Below, piece after piece: positions 63,566-64,000 of a DNA stretch of 64,000 nucleotides (its first letter is position 1; every line of letters begins with the position of its first letter). Below the pieces are notes generated by a model, which had not been told where the DNA came from, made no database searches, and worked only from the letters and a program-made list of their open reading frames with translations. Origin of the DNA: CAVPJW01 sp963705525. Its GTDB lineage: Bacteria > Acidobacteriota > Vicinamibacteria > Vicinamibacterales > CAVPJW01. The stretch lies in NCBI GenBank assembly GCA_963705525.1, contig CAVPJW010000004.1:682001-746000 (forward strand), written 5' to 3'. A program made the position numbers and the translations under genes.

Positions 63566-64000
63566 ATGCAGTCCATCGATCAGTTCCTCGAGCACTTTCA
63601 GCTGCAGCACCACGCGACCTGTCAGCTTGTCGCGGCGATCCCCGAAAAGCACTTTACGTGGCGCCCCGCTCCGTCTCACTTCTCGCTCGGAGAAACTCTC
63701 GTCCACATGATTCAGTCGGAGATCTTCTGGCGCCGTCTCATTCTGTTGAGCGTTAAAGGCGAGGGATACGATCCGTTCAAGCTGACCGGGTCAGGAGAGA
63801 CGCGGATGCGGACGTTCCGCCCGGCGAACCTCGAAGACGCCCGCACGACGAAATTTGGATCGACGTTCGCGGAGTGCCTGGAAAGCTGGCGGAAGATTCA
63901 CGCCAAGACATGTGACGAGTTCAAGGTGATCCCGCCAGAGGCTCTTCAGACCGTCACGGTGGAGCATCCGCTCCTGGCGCACCGAGGAATGCTCTGGAGC
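63566..64000 (+). CDS. DinB-family protein, truncated by the window edge
   Basis: An open frame starts at ATG 63566 and runs without a stop to the window end (145 codons). The sequence begins MQSIDQFLEHFQLQHHATCQ and contains LGETLVHMIQSEIFWRRLIL, the four-helix-bundle pattern of DinB/YfiT-like metal-binding proteins, including the conserved histidine near residue 49. These proteins often act as thiol-dependent or detoxifying transferases. The substrate cannot be assigned. Confidence 0.75.
   Translation, partial: MQSIDQFLEHFQLQHHATCQLVAAIPEKHFTWRPAPSHFSLGETLVHMIQSEIFWRRLILLSVKGEGYDPFKLTGSGETRMRTFRPANLEDARTTKFGSTFAECLESWRKIHAKTCDEFKVIPPEALQTVTVEHPLLAHRGMLWS

Overview
The window is a GC-rich bacterial chromosome segment in which almost every base is coding. 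The gene set suggests a Gram-negative, aerobic soil-type bacterium: an outer-membrane polysaccharide export protein and beta-barrel, AsmA and LPS-type heptose genes, a complete PQQ operon, and a winged-helix/TM/TolB-like regulator of the kind abundant in Acidobacteriota. A member of Acidobacteriota (Vicinamibacteria-like) is my best guess. This is inferred from gene content only; no rRNA or other marker gene is present.

Region 1 (1 to 30,008, minus strand) is a modular type I polyketide synthase (PKS) operon, transcribed right to left. It starts with a stand-alone type II thioesterase, followed by five single-module PKS proteins whose junctions overlap or are separated by 1-9 bases: KS-AT-DH-ER-KR-ACP, KS-AT-KR-ACP, KS-AT-DH-ER-KR-ACP, KS-AT-MT-ACP and KS-AT-DH-MT-ER-KR-. 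The last runs off the left edge. Modules 1 and 2 carry VASH-type acyltransferases (methylmalonyl-like). Modules 4 and 5 carry HAFH-type (malonyl-like) acyltransferases plus C-methyltransferases. The predicted product is a largely reduced, methyl-branched chain of unknown identity. No loading module or chain-releasing TE is visible.

Region 2 (30,009 to 42,249) opens with a 430-bp divergent gap and a phosphopantetheinyl transferase that can activate the carrier proteins. It sits in a plus-strand run with three GT4-type glycosyltransferases. A facing minus-strand set follows: a glycosyltransferase, a GT2, galE, a heptose isomerase and an initiating sugar-phosphate transferase. An O-antigen ligase/polymerase-like membrane protein and a heptose kinase come next on the plus strand.

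Region 3 (42,276 to 51,747, minus strand) is an exopolysaccharide operon. In transcription order it encodes an outer-membrane beta-barrel, Wza-type export protein, Wzc-type tyrosine autokinase, GT2, UDP-GlcNAc 2-epimerase, FAD oxidoreductase and a GT-C membrane glycosyltransferase. An AT-rich promoter region with a tandem direct repeat precedes it.

Region 4 (51,943 to 64,000) holds an AsmA-like protein, a CBM9-like secreted protein, a Tat-exported sugar isomerase/epimerase-like protein, threonine synthase coupled to an amino-acid permease, the pqqABCDE operon with a clear promoter and a pqqA-pqqB hairpin, a regulator translationally coupled to pqqE, an ankyrin-type Tat protein and a truncated DinB-family gene.

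A caution for the whole window: I count 21 single-base frameshifts. Eighteen lie in the PKS genes and one each in a glycosyltransferase, the sugar-phosphate transferase and the Wza-type gene. Seventeen behave as one extra base and four as one missing base. In several cases removing one base restores a catalytic motif exactly. I read them as consensus errors of a long-read assembly rather than pseudogenes, and annotate each gene as one CDS across its shifts.
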